Positions 9,583-17,787 of a stretch of DNA of 64,000 nucleotides are shown here, one piece after another. The position numbers and the translations under genes are program-made. The stretch's first letter is position 1, and every line of letters begins with the position of its first letter. This DNA is from Halobacteriovoraceae bacterium. GTDB taxonomy: Bacteria; Bdellovibrionota; Bacteriovoracia; Bacteriovoracales; Bacteriovoracaceae. Location of the stretch: NCBI GenBank assembly GCA_002712005.1, contig PASP01000014.1, forward strand, positions 372,001-436,000. Direction: 5' to 3'. Below the pieces are notes generated by a model. The model was not told the origin of the DNA. It made no database searches and saw nothing but the letters and a program-made list of their open reading frames with translations.

Positions 9583-10614
9583 ATGCATATTTCCGAAATA
9601 TCACATTATGAAAGTTCATTTAATCTCATTAAAAATCAACGATCAGATGATTTTAGAATTGAGGGAATATGTGACCGCCACGGCTTCTCTAGTCACCATA
9701 TCTACTTTTGTGCTTCAAAACCTTTTTGGACACATTTAAGAGATGGAGCTCAGAAAGGAAAGATTAAAGATACCTTTATTATCTTCGATATTAAGTTTTT
9801 AAAATTAGTTGAATCTGAGTTTGATGAAGTTATGACTGATGTTGCTGGTTGGGGAAGTGTGGAGAGTGTTCCCCTTGCCATGTCGAATTTATCAAAGCCT
9901 TTTTATGACGATATAAGGGCAACTTTCAATGATGAGATCGATGGCAGAAAAATGGGGACGGCCAAAATCGATCCTACGGCTAAAATCGCTGATAATGTTT
10001 TCATAGGCGCTGATGTCGCTATTGGTGCCCACGTCGTGATACATTCCGGAGTGCGTATTCTTTCTCAATCTTCAATTGATGAAAATAGCGAAATCTATCC
10101 CAATGTCACACTAATGCCTAAAACTAAGATTGGAAAAGAGTGTAGAATTCACTCTGGTACAGTCATTGGCTCTGATGGTTTTGGTTACAACTTCGATGCT
10201 GGAATTCATAAAAAAGTCTGGCATATGGGGGGAGTTGTTGTTGGTGACCAAGTAGAAATGGGAAGTAATACTTGTATTGATCAAGGAACCTTTAGCCCGA
10301 CAGTTATAGGGGATGGTTCTAAACTCGATAATCAAGTTCAGGTTGGCCATAATGTACATCTTGGAAAAGGAGTCATTCTCTGTGGTCAAGTCGCCATTGC
10401 GGGTTCTACGATCATTGAAGATTACTGTGTCTTTGGTGGACAAGCTGGGGCTGCTCCCGATATTAGAATTGGAGCAGGTTCACAAGTAGCAGGTGGTGCG
10501 GGAGTAACTGGATCGCTTGAAGCAGGATCTACTGTTGGTGGGCATCCGGCACGTCCTGTAAAGGAATGGCTACGTACTCAAGCAACATTGAGAAAGTTAA
10601 GTTTAAAAAAATAG
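9583..10614 (+). CDS. lpxD: UDP-3-O-acyl-glucosamine N-acyltransferase LpxD
   Basis: Third step of lipid A synthesis: transfer of a hydroxyacyl chain from ACP to the 2-amino group of UDP-3-O-acyl-GlcN. The N-terminal ~100 residues form the uridine-binding region. The rest is a left-handed beta helix of hexapeptide repeats (AKIADNVFIGADVAIGAHV and similar). The catalytic-histidine region is seen as QVQVGHNVHLG, and the C-terminal helix follows HPARPVKEWLR. ATG 9583 is preferred because GGAG (9573-9576) lies 6 bases upstream; the ATG at 9571 overlaps the terminator tail. It is 49 bp upstream of fabZ. Confidence 0.94.
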   Translation: MHISEISHYESSFNLIKNQRSDDFRIEGICDRHGFSSHHIYFCASKPFWTHLRDGAQKGKIKDTFIIFDIKFLKLVESEFDEVMTDVAGWGSVESVPLAMSNLSKPFYDDIRATFNDEIDGRKMGTAKIDPTAKIADNVFIGADVAIGAHVVIHSGVRILSQSSIDENSEIYPNVTLMPKTKIGKECRIHSGTVIGSDGFGYNFDAGIHKKVWHMGGVVVGDQVEMGSNTCIDQGTFSPTVIGDGSKLDNQVQVGHNVHLGKGVILCGQVAIAGSTIIEDYCVFGGQAGAAPDIRIGAGSQVAGGAGVTGSLEAGSTVGGHPARPVKEWLRTQATLRKLSLKK

Positions 10615-10663
10615 TGGTTTATAAAGTTTAGTTGTAATACGTGTTATATGCGAGGGGCATAAA

Positions 10664-11152
10664 ATGGAAATTGAAATTGATGCAGTAAAGAGCTTTTTAC
10701 CTCACCGTGATCCTTTTCTTTTTGTAGATGGGGTTAAAGAAATCATTTTATCGGAAGAGTCAAAAGGAAAAGATGAACTTGAAATGAAGGATCTCATCGG
10801 CTCAACAGTTGTTGGTCTATATAAAACAAAGAAAGAGCATCCCATATTTGAAGGACATTTCCCGGGGAATCCTATTCTTCCTGGTGTTGTACAAATCGAA
10901 ATGATGGCGCAAGTTTCTTCATTTGCCTTAATGAAAGCTGTACCCAATTGGCGAGATATGAAAATGGATGTGATGTTACTTAGTGTAAATTCATCTAAGT
11001 TTAGAAAACCTGTTTTTCCTGAAATGGAATTAGAAATTCATACAAAATGTACGAAAATTCGTGGCCCTTTTATGACAAATGAATGTGTTGTTTATCATAA
11101 CGGTGAGGCCATGTCAGAAGCTTCAGTAATGGCTTCTGTGAAATTTGTTTAA
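10664..11152 (+). CDS. fabZ: 3-hydroxyacyl-ACP dehydratase FabZ
   Basis: Dehydrates beta-hydroxyacyl-ACP in type II fatty acid synthesis and competes with LpxA and LpxD for 3-hydroxyacyl-ACP, which explains its position between their genes. The hotdog-fold signature is complete: FLPHRDPFLFVD at the start, then HFPGNPILPGVVQIEMMAQ with the active-site His and Glu. Length 162 aa is close to the usual ~150, with a small insertion (SEESKGKDELEMKDL) in the first half. A GAGGGG ribosome site precedes ATG 10664, and lpxA follows after 14 bp. Confidence 0.94.
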   Translation: MEIEIDAVKSFLPHRDPFLFVDGVKEIILSEESKGKDELEMKDLIGSTVVGLYKTKKEHPIFEGHFPGNPILPGVVQIEMMAQVSSFALMKAVPNWRDMKMDVMLLSVNSSKFRKPVFPEMELEIHTKCTKIRGPFMTNECVVYHNGEAMSEASVMASVKFV

Positions 11153-11166
11153 AATAAGGATGTAAA

Positions 11167-11961
11167 ATGAAAGCCGAAATTCATGACTTGGCCATTGTAT
11201 CTCCAGAAGCAAAAATTGCTGAAGGAGTAAAGATTGGTCCTTTTTCTATTATTGGTCCTAATGTAGTTATTGGAAAAAATACGACGATAGACTCTCATGT
11301 GAAAATTGAAGGTCATACCATTCTTGGAGAAGGCAATAAAATTTCATCGTATTGTGCTATTGGAGCACCTCCGCAAGATAGCTCTTATAAAGGTGAGCCA
11401 ACTGAAACGATCCTTGGTGATAATAATATCATTAGAGAATACGTAAGTATTCACCGTGGTACGATGAAAGATAAGGCCAAGACTACAGTAGGCAGTAATA
11501 ACTTACTCATGTCCTATGTTCACCTCGGTCATGATGTTGTTTTTGGTAGTAACTGCATTATCGCCAATAGTACAAACTTCGCTGGTCATGTTCATGTTGG
11601 AGATAAGGTTATTATTGGAGGAGGATGTAATATTTCTCAATTTGTAAGTCTAGGATTAGGAAGTTACTTAGGTGGAGCCTCAGCTATCGATCGCGATATT
11701 CCTACTTATTGTACAGCTTATGGAAACCGTGTCCGTTTAAAAGGAATTAATATTATAGGAATGAGACGTGGTGGTCATTCTAAGCAAGTTATCTCCGAGG
11801 TTGTAGACTTTTATAGAGTGATGGAAGCCAATCCTCTGAGTCCTAGAGCATTTGTTAATCATAAGGAACTGATTGAAGAATATGAAAATAATCCTGTTAT
11901 TCAACAAATGATTGATGAAATCAATAAATCGGAAGTGGGTATAGCTCCTTTTATGTCTTAA
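11167..11961 (+). CDS. lpxA: UDP-GlcNAc-type acyltransferase LpxA
   Basis: First acylation of lipid A synthesis. It is a left-handed beta-helix of hexapeptide repeats followed by the LpxA C-terminal helical domain (MRRGGHSKQVISEVVDFYR). The catalytic region YVHLGHDV corresponds to the E. coli His122/His125 segment, and AGHVHVGD to His144. The His160 position of E. coli (AVHQF) appears to be Ser here (NISQF). Length 264 aa is standard. It is followed by an NAD-dependent oxidoreductase instead of directly by lpxB, which makes an amino-sugar (GlcNAc3N) substrate possible; the sequence alone does not decide this. Confidence 0.94.
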   Translation: MKAEIHDLAIVSPEAKIAEGVKIGPFSIIGPNVVIGKNTTIDSHVKIEGHTILGEGNKISSYCAIGAPPQDSSYKGEPTETILGDNNIIREYVSIHRGTMKDKAKTTVGSNNLLMSYVHLGHDVVFGSNCIIANSTNFAGHVHVGDKVIIGGGCNISQFVSLGLGSYLGGASAIDRDIPTYCTAYGNRVRLKGINIIGMRRGGHSKQVISEVVDFYRVMEANPLSPRAFVNHKELIEEYENNPVIQQMIDEINKSEVGIAPFMS

Positions 11962-11988
11962 TGAGTTATTTGAAATCAGGAGTAAGGA

Positions 11989-12942
11989 ATGATTAAAGTC
12001 GTAGTTTTTGGTTATGGTCATTTAGGAAGATGGCATGTGGATAAAGTCGTTGCTTTAAAAGAGGAAGGACTTTGCGAACTCGTAGGAGTGGTTGATCATC
12101 ATCCTGAAACAAAGAAGAAACTTTCCGATAAGGGTATTGAAGTTGCAACTTTCAAAAGCTTTGAAGAATGTAATGTCGAATATGATGCTGGAATTATTGT
12201 TACTCCTACCTCCACCCACTTTGAGCTGGCTTCGCAACTGATTGCGGCGAAGAAACATGTCTTTTGCGAAAAGCCGATGACTTCCACTTATGAGGAAGCG
12301 ACTCAGTTAAAGCAGATGATTGAAGAAGCTGGGATTAAATTACAAGTTGGACATAGTGAGCGCTATCACCAAATTTGGCCTGAATTAAAAGATAAAGTCG
12401 ACTATTTTAAAGGGACACCGATTTTAAGACTTGAAAGACAGGCTCCTTTTAAAGGAAGAGCTACTGATGTCGATGTGGTTCAAGATCTAATGATTCGCGA
12501 CATAGATCTCATGATGTTTATTTTGGGTGATAGACCAATCAGTGTTGAAGCTTTTGGAAAGAAGCAAAGAACAGATAAATGGGACTTTGTACGCGCTCTA
12601 TTCAAGTTTAACTCGGGTGCTGTTGCGACTATTTCTGTTGGTCGAAATCACACTGAAGAAATCAGAAACTTTGAAGTGGTTAATGACTTTGGATGTCTTC
12701 AAGTTGACCTCTTTAGAAGACAGCTTCGTGAAGCACGCTCTTCAGCTACAGAGGAAAGTGAGTTTGTAGTGACAAAAGAGTATCCTCCTCGAGATCATTT
12801 ATTAGAGGAGCAGAGACTTTTTTATAATTCTATTGCCGCAGATGAAAGAACTGTTGTTAATGAAGAAGATGGTCTTAATGCCGTTTATGTAGTGGAACAA
12901 GTCCTCAACTCTTTAGAATTAGAAAAGTCAGTTTCATGGTAG
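11989..12942 (+). CDS. Gfo/Idh/MocA-family NAD(P)-dependent oxidoreductase in the lpx cluster
   Basis: Sugar dehydrogenase-type protein with an N-terminal Rossmann fold (VVVFGYGHLGRWHV, residues ~3-16) and the family motif CEKPMTS near residue 95. A C-terminal alpha/beta substrate domain follows, with RDIDLMMF. It sits between lpxA and lpxB, overlapping lpxB by 7 bases, so a role in modifying the lipid A precursor is likely. GnnA of Acidithiobacillus and Leptospira belongs to this family and oxidises UDP-GlcNAc at C3 before transamination to UDP-GlcNAc3N, and Bdellovibrio lipid A is known to contain diaminoglucose. The aminotransferase partner GnnB is not in the window, so the GnnA assignment is inference. 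Confidence 0.8.
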   Translation: MIKVVVFGYGHLGRWHVDKVVALKEEGLCELVGVVDHHPETKKKLSDKGIEVATFKSFEECNVEYDAGIIVTPTSTHFELASQLIAAKKHVFCEKPMTSTYEEATQLKQMIEEAGIKLQVGHSERYHQIWPELKDKVDYFKGTPILRLERQAPFKGRATDVDVVQDLMIRDIDLMMFILGDRPISVEAFGKKQRTDKWDFVRALFKFNSGAVATISVGRNHTEEIRNFEVVNDFGCLQVDLFRRQLREARSSATEESEFVVTKEYPPRDHLLEEQRLFYNSIAADERTVVNEEDGLNAVYVVEQVLNSLELEKSVSW

Positions 12943-14093
12943 ATTCAAGCTGTTTAATCATAGCAGGGGAAAAGTCTGGAGAGGAACATGCTATGAGCTT
13001 TCTTCCGACCTTAATGGAATCTTCTCCAAAAATGAAATTCTTTGGTGTTGGTGGCGATGAAATGTCATCTTTAGGTGTCGAGAATTTATACCATTTGAAA
13101 GATTTTTCTTCATGGGGCTTTAGTGAAGTTATAGGTAAAATTCCATTATATTTTAAGGCCCTAAATCAAATCGTTGAAGAAGTAAAAAAACGTAAATGTA
13201 AATTTGCGATACTTATTGATTTTCAAGATTTTAATTTAAGACTTGCTAAGAGATTAAATCGTGAAGGTGTGCGTGTTTTTTATTATGTTGCCCCACAGGC
13301 CTGGGCATGGAAAGCTTGGAGAGCTAAAGCTCTAGAGGAGAATGTTGATACACTTTTTACTATTATTCCATTTGAGAAAAAATGGTTTGAGCAACGTGGA
13401 GTAAATCGTGTGAAATCAGTACCTCACCCTTTATGGTTCCATTATAAAGATCGAGTCCATCATGAAATTTTAGGAACAAAAGTGAAGTCCTTTCAAGCTT
13501 TACAAGAGAGAAAGAAAAGACTTCTCTTACTTCCAGGTTCTCGTAACTTCGAAGTTGCAAAGGTTCTCCCTATTTTTTACGAATACTTAAATAAAAGTAG
13601 AGAAGAGTTTGAAGTCGGACTTGTTCAGTCTCCAAATGTTCATATAGAAAACTATCGACCTTTTCTAGATAAAGTGACGAGAATTTATCAACATGATGAT
13701 ATTTCAGAAGCTCTAACCTGGTGTGATTTTTCTCTCGCCGCGAGTGGTACAGTTACTTTAACCTGTGCTCTTTTTGAAGTCCCTACAGTCGTTTGTTATG
13801 GATCGTCTCTATTAAATGAATTTATTTTCTATACTTTTCTTTCTTATGATGGACCTATTTCTTTGGCCAATATTGTTCATAATGAGAGAGTTTTCCCAGA
13901 ACTCGTTCAAAATGAATTGAGTGCTTATAATATTGAGAAAGAGTTGGAGAAATGGTTCACCTCTGAAAAAAGTTATACGGTCATAAAAGAGAAGTTAGCT
14001 AAAACATTAGAAATTATTGGTGGCGACTCTGAAAATGTAGGAACCATAATCCATCAACTCATGAACCAAGAAGGCTCAAAAGAAAAGGCTTAA
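12936..14093 (+). CDS. lpxB: Lipid-A-disaccharide synthase LpxB
   Basis: Glycosyltransferase that joins UDP-diacyl-glucosamine and lipid X into the lipid A disaccharide at the inner membrane. It belongs to family GT19. The N-terminal AGEKSGEEHAM motif (residues 10-20), WGFSEVIGK, and YVAPQAWAWK are LpxB hallmarks, and the C-terminal nucleotide-binding half has LLLPGSRNFEV and AASGTVTL. Length 385 aa is typical. Start ATG 12936 overlaps the oxidoreductase by 7 bases, indicating translational coupling. No LpxH or LpxI, needed to make lipid X, is in the window. Confidence 0.94.
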   Translation: MVDSSCLIIAGEKSGEEHAMSFLPTLMESSPKMKFFGVGGDEMSSLGVENLYHLKDFSSWGFSEVIGKIPLYFKALNQIVEEVKKRKCKFAILIDFQDFNLRLAKRLNREGVRVFYYVAPQAWAWKAWRAKALEENVDTLFTIIPFEKKWFEQRGVNRVKSVPHPLWFHYKDRVHHEILGTKVKSFQALQERKKRLLLLPGSRNFEVAKVLPIFYEYLNKSREEFEVGLVQSPNVHIENYRPFLDKVTRIYQHDDISEALTWCDFSLAASGTVTLTCALFEVPTVVCYGSSLLNEFIFYTFLSYDGPISLANIVHNERVFPELVQNELSAYNIEKELEKWFTSEKSYTVIKEKLAKTLEIIGGDSENVGTIIHQLMNQEGSKEKA

Positions 14094-14102
14094 GGAAATA
14101 TA

Positions 14103-15164
14103 ATGACTTGGAATAATCCTATTCTAAAATTTTTAATGATTCTCTTAACCCCCATCTCTTTTTTATGGGATGGAATCTATCGTTTAAGACGTTTTCTTTA
14201 TAGCTATAATTTTATCAAAGTGGATAAGTTTCAAGTTCCTATCATTTCTGTAGGAAATTTAACTTTTGGTGGTACGGGTAAGACACCTTTTACGATTTGG
14301 TTGAGTGAATATATTAATCAAAAAAATAAAAAAGTAATGATCTTATCTCGAGGCTATAAAGGAAATCTTGAAAATAGCAGCGGTATTCTACGCTCGGGGA
14401 AGAAGCTAGGTTTTAATCCTTTCGAATACGGAGATGAAGCTCTACTACTTGTTAGACGACTAAAGAATGCTGTCGTTGTTGTGGGAAAGAAGAGAAGAGA
14501 AAATCTAGAGTATTACTTCGATAAAGAACATCCAGACGTCGTGGTTTTAGATGACGGACATCAACACTTGAAACTTAAAAGAGATCTTAATATTGTTCTC
14601 TTTGATGCCTTAATGCCGCTTGATCGCTATAAAGTAGCGCCAAGAGGATATATGAGAGAAGGGTTTAGTGCGTTGAAAGATGCTGATCTCGTTGTCATCG
14701 GAAGGGCCAATCAAGCAGAAAGAGAGAAGGTTCTCAAGTTACAAGATATGATTAAGAAATACGCCCCTCCTCATATCAATTTTGCTCTTATGGATTATAG
14801 GCCTTCTGGTTTTTTTAATTCGTCTTATATCAAAAAGCTGTCTCTTGAAGAGATTCAAGGAAAGAAAGTCTTTTGTCTGGCCGGAATTGCTTCTCCTGAA
14901 TCCTTTTTCAATCTTGTCGAATCTCTAGGAGGAGATGTGATTGAGAATATAGTGTATCCGGATCACCACTTCTTTAAAGTTGAAGAAATTAATCAAATAC
15001 TTGAGAAGGCAATTGAGCAAGATGCTTATGTAATCACAACAGAGAAAGACATCGTAAAGATAAGAAGAATTATTGATGATCCAAGGCTTCTTTATTTAGA
15101 GATTCAGGTCGATTTTGTTGCGGGAAAAGAAGATACACTTAAGACAATTGATCAAGTAATCTAG
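14103..15164 (+). CDS. lpxK: Tetraacyldisaccharide 4'-kinase LpxK
   Basis: Phosphorylates the 4' position of the lipid A disaccharide with ATP at the cytoplasmic face of the inner membrane. An N-terminal membrane-associating helix precedes VGNLTFGGTGKTPF, whose Walker A GGTGKT is at residues 56-61. LDDGHQHLKLKRDLNIVLFD is the conserved LpxK Walker-B-like segment and TTEKDIVKI lies near the end. Length 353 aa is slightly above the usual ~330. Ribosome site AAGGAAATATAATG; 9 bp after lpxB. Since some Bdellovibrio lipid A lacks the 4'-phosphate, an intact lpxK is of interest for the chemistry of this lineage. Confidence 0.93.
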   Translation: MTWNNPILKFLMILLTPISFLWDGIYRLRRFLYSYNFIKVDKFQVPIISVGNLTFGGTGKTPFTIWLSEYINQKNKKVMILSRGYKGNLENSSGILRSGKKLGFNPFEYGDEALLLVRRLKNAVVVVGKKRRENLEYYFDKEHPDVVVLDDGHQHLKLKRDLNIVLFDALMPLDRYKVAPRGYMREGFSALKDADLVVIGRANQAEREKVLKLQDMIKKYAPPHINFALMDYRPSGFFNSSYIKKLSLEEIQGKKVFCLAGIASPESFFNLVESLGGDVIENIVYPDHHFFKVEEINQILEKAIEQDAYVITTEKDIVKIRRIIDDPRLLYLEIQVDFVAGKEDTLKTIDQVI

Positions 15165-15220
15165 GCGTTTGAAAACCTTACCGGTAGCTGCTTGATTCTC
15201 TCTAGAGTATAATTAAGCCT

Positions 15221-16444
15221 GTGAAATTAATAAAAAAAGATCCATTCCAAAAATATTTGATATCTCAAGACTGCTTTTCCATAGTGGTCTTTTCCCTTTT
15301 ACTTTTTCTTCATTCTTGTGCCACTAAGAAAGATACTGACTTTATCGATGTTGAGTCTAAGCAAGTCGAAAGTTCGCTAGGAATAGATGAGAAAAAGTTT
15401 AATAAATTTAAAGTTGAAGATGATGCTGATGAGTCTCAAAAAGAGAAAGTATCAGCAAAGAAGGTATCGAAATCTCATCCATCTAATGAGAAAGCTCTTA
15501 TTAAAAAGGATGATTCTAAGCTAAGAGATAAGGAAGCTTCTCCAAAAGAAAAATCTAAAGATAAGAAAGTAGTCAACGCTCCTTCTAAACCGACTTCCAA
15601 GAAAAGTCCTGAGAAAGAAAGTAGTTTGGACTCCGATAAAATGGAAGAGGGAAGTCTTAAGGAAGATGAATCAATAGACCCTTACCCTGAAGTCTTTTCC
15701 CAATATGATCGAATATCTAAGAAGATTTGGCCAAAAGCAAAACCTATAATTGATATAGGGGAGAAGTTTGTATTTCAAGTATCTTATTTAGGAATCACTG
15801 CGGGTCATATTCAAATGGAGACACGAAAGCCCGTAAAAATCGGAGGAGAAAAAGCTTATCATTTTAGCGCGAAACTTCGATCTGCTCGCTATTACAGTTA
15901 TATTTATACTCTTGATGACTCGCTTGATTCTTATGTGACTCAAACTGAATTTATCCCTATGAAGTATGTATTGGCCCAAAGGGAGAGCTCACAAACTGTG
16001 GATGATCTCCAACTTTTTGATAGGGAAGAACTTAAGACTTACCACTGGTATAAGAGAATCAAACACGGAAAGCTTAAAGAAGTTGAACTTACTAAGCATA
16101 TACCTCGATACTTTCAAGATTCTTTCTCGGCGCTACATTTTGTCAGATCCTTACCTCTCAAGAAAGGAGACCTCTATGAGTTTCCTATCGTAACAAGAGG
16201 AAAGATTTGGATACTCAAGCTTAAAGTCGAGAGAACGGAAACAATTGAAGTTATGGATGAAGACGTCTCGGCCATTCGAATCAATGCAGAAACACGCTTT
16301 CCAGGTGTTCTAGAAAAAAGAGGAGATATTCTTTTTTGGTTCTCTGCAGATGAGAAAAAGAAGTTATTAAAATTTGAAGCTCAAGTAAAAATAGGATCAG
16401 TTGCAGGAGAACTTGTTGAGTACAAAGCAGGAGAACCCCTCTAA
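15221..16444 (+). CDS. Lipoprotein with DUF3108-type C-terminal domain
   Basis: A signal peptide with lipobox LLFLHSC (Cys near residue 32) predicts a lipoprotein. It is followed by about 110 residues of low-complexity Lys/Ser/Asp/Glu-rich linker. The globular C-terminal half begins near GEKFVFQVSYLGITAGH and contains repeated beta-strand segments (LDSYVTQTEFIPMKYV, GDILFWFSADEKKKLLKFE) typical of DUF3108, a family of envelope proteins linked to LPS and outer-membrane biogenesis. GTG 15221 has only a weak ribosome site. It follows lpxK by 56 bp and overlaps the glycosyltransferase downstream, which supports an envelope role; the activity is unknown. Confidence 0.75.
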   Translation: MKLIKKDPFQKYLISQDCFSIVVFSLLLFLHSCATKKDTDFIDVESKQVESSLGIDEKKFNKFKVEDDADESQKEKVSAKKVSKSHPSNEKALIKKDDSKLRDKEASPKEKSKDKKVVNAPSKPTSKKSPEKESSLDSDKMEEGSLKEDESIDPYPEVFSQYDRISKKIWPKAKPIIDIGEKFVFQVSYLGITAGHIQMETRKPVKIGGEKAYHFSAKLRSARYYSYIYTLDDSLDSYVTQTEFIPMKYVLAQRESSQTVDDLQLFDREELKTYHWYKRIKHGKLKEVELTKHIPRYFQDSFSALHFVRSLPLKKGDLYEFPIVTRGKIWILKLKVERTETIEVMDEDVSAIRINAETRFPGVLEKRGDILFWFSADEKKKLLKFEAQVKIGSVAGELVEYKAGEPL

Positions 16445-17639
16445 ATTACCTTTTCAAGGACTTAATTTTTTCTATATGGGTCTCACAAAGAGGGGGGGAA
16501 CTGAAGAGAGAATGATCATTAAAGACTGTAGGCTTGCCTTAAAGGGTGGAGCTAAAGTCTATCTCTACACCTATAAGAATACTCGTTTACGAAATAAAGC
16601 TCGAGAACTTGGAGTAGAGTGCATCTATCACAAGGGTAAGTTTGCTTCTAAAATTTTCGAATGGCATAAGCTTAGAAAATTAAATCGTTTAATAGACCAA
16701 CTCAATATAAACGTAGTCCATTGCTATGATATAAAGGTTTTGTGGCCCCTTTGTTTCTATTTGAGACAAAAGAAACTAACTCCTCTTATCTACACGGTAA
16801 GTTCAGAACTCAAAAAATACTATAAAGACTTTTGGTATCGTCCTCTGTCTTCTCGAATTGATCAAGTCGTACTTCCGGTGCCGGATATGGTGGAAAATAT
16901 TTGGGGGCATTTGGGATTACCTCCGCGAAAAATTAATTTTGTAGGTATGGGCGTGAAAACTCGTGTCTTAGAAATTGATCGTCCTCCTTTTCGATACACT
17001 GAAGATCGTTGGTATATTGGGACAAACTTAAATGGAATAGAAACAAATACTAAATTTCTAGAGACTCTCTTTCACTCATTTAGAGTCATGATCGAGAGAA
17101 AACTTGAGGGGAAGAATTACACTTTCGCTCTATGCAATGAAAAGAGCTGGGCTGATACGAAGCTGACAGATGAGCTAAGAAGACAGGTTAAAGATTGGGG
17201 ATTGGAAGATCACGTGGCCTTTGTTGGCCCCTGCGATGTGGCGGAGCAGCAAAAGTGGGGAGACCTATGGCTTGGTCTACGCAGAAGAGAAGATCTAGAG
17301 GACTACGCCATTCAGTCTCTCATATCGGGAACACCTATTGTGGTTCCAAGAAGCTCTACCTCCATGGAGCTGTTGAGCTCCCATGGCCAAGTGGGAGAAA
17401 CCTACAAGCTTGGGGATTCACGTGAAATTAGAGAAAAGTGTGAAGTTGTTCTAAGAAATCTAAGTACTTATAAAGCTAATCTTCATAAGGCGAATCAGTT
17501 CCTCTGTGAGTCCTATGGCCATGACTTTTACGAAGAAGTTATGACCAAGTCCTACTCAAAACTCTTAGGCCGTAGAAGAAGGCTACAGAGGCTGAGGGCC
17601 AAACGAAGGAAATTTTTATCATTGGGAAAAAAGCCTTAA
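16401..17639 (+). CDS. Glycosyltransferase, GT4-like
   Basis: Two-domain GT-B-type enzyme. It has an N-terminal acceptor-like half with MGLTKRGGTEERMI (the glycine-rich first loop) and INVVHCYDIKVLWPL, and a C-terminal donor half containing EDYAIQSLISGTPIVVP, the E-x7-E-like signature of family GT4. The last ~30 residues are strongly basic (RRRRLQRLRAKRRK) and may bind phospholipid headgroups or membrane. TTG 16401 has AGGA four bases upstream and overlaps the preceding gene by 44 bases; ATG 16474 is a shorter alternative. Position after lpxK suggests LPS core or lipid A sugar addition (Bdellovibrio lipid A carries mannose), which is inference. It is not recognisably WaaA. Confidence 0.78.
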   Translation: MQENLLSTKQENPSKLPFQGLNFFYMGLTKRGGTEERMIIKDCRLALKGGAKVYLYTYKNTRLRNKARELGVECIYHKGKFASKIFEWHKLRKLNRLIDQLNINVVHCYDIKVLWPLCFYLRQKKLTPLIYTVSSELKKYYKDFWYRPLSSRIDQVVLPVPDMVENIWGHLGLPPRKINFVGMGVKTRVLEIDRPPFRYTEDRWYIGTNLNGIETNTKFLETLFHSFRVMIERKLEGKNYTFALCNEKSWADTKLTDELRRQVKDWGLEDHVAFVGPCDVAEQQKWGDLWLGLRRREDLEDYAIQSLISGTPIVVPRSSTSMELLSSHGQVGETYKLGDSREIREKCEVVLRNLSTYKANLHKANQFLCESYGHDFYEEVMTKSYSKLLGRRRRLQRLRAKRRKFLSLGKKP

Positions 17640-17652
17640 CATCATCTCTCTC

Positions 17653-17681
17653 TTAAGTTACACTCCGCGCGTGAATATAAA
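17653..17681 (+). promoter_or_regulatory. Possible sigma-70 promoter for rpsA
   Basis: TTAAGT and TATAAA are separated by 17 bases, about 105 bases before the rpsA start and upstream of the hairpin series. The -35 match is weak, so this is tentative. Confidence 0.35.
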
Positions 17682-17716
17682 TATATCTTTATGCTTACAG
17701 TAGTAAGGTGAAGGTG

Positions 17717-17772
17717 CTTAAGCATTGCTTAGGTTTAATGAAACCGAGTTTTAAATAAATAATTTAAAACTC
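17717..17772 (+). promoter_or_regulatory. rpsA leader with three adjacent hairpins
   Basis: Three stem-loops follow each other almost without gaps just before the rpsA ribosome site. CTTAAGC (17717-17723) pairs with GCTTAGG (17727-17733). GGTTT (17732-17736) pairs with AAACC (17741-17745). GAGTTTTAAAT (17746-17756) pairs perfectly with ATTTAAAACTC (17762-17772) around AAATA. The first two share bases, so they may alternate. E. coli rpsA has a similarly structured leader used for S1 autoregulation; function here is inferred. AAAAAGAGGTG follows, with ATG at 17788. Confidence 0.6.
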
Positions 17773-17787
17773 AAAAAGAGGTGTTTT

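Noticed and set aside
16401-17639. Kdo transferase WaaA after lpxK
   Set aside because: The signature is GT4-like and family-specific WaaA motifs are absent.
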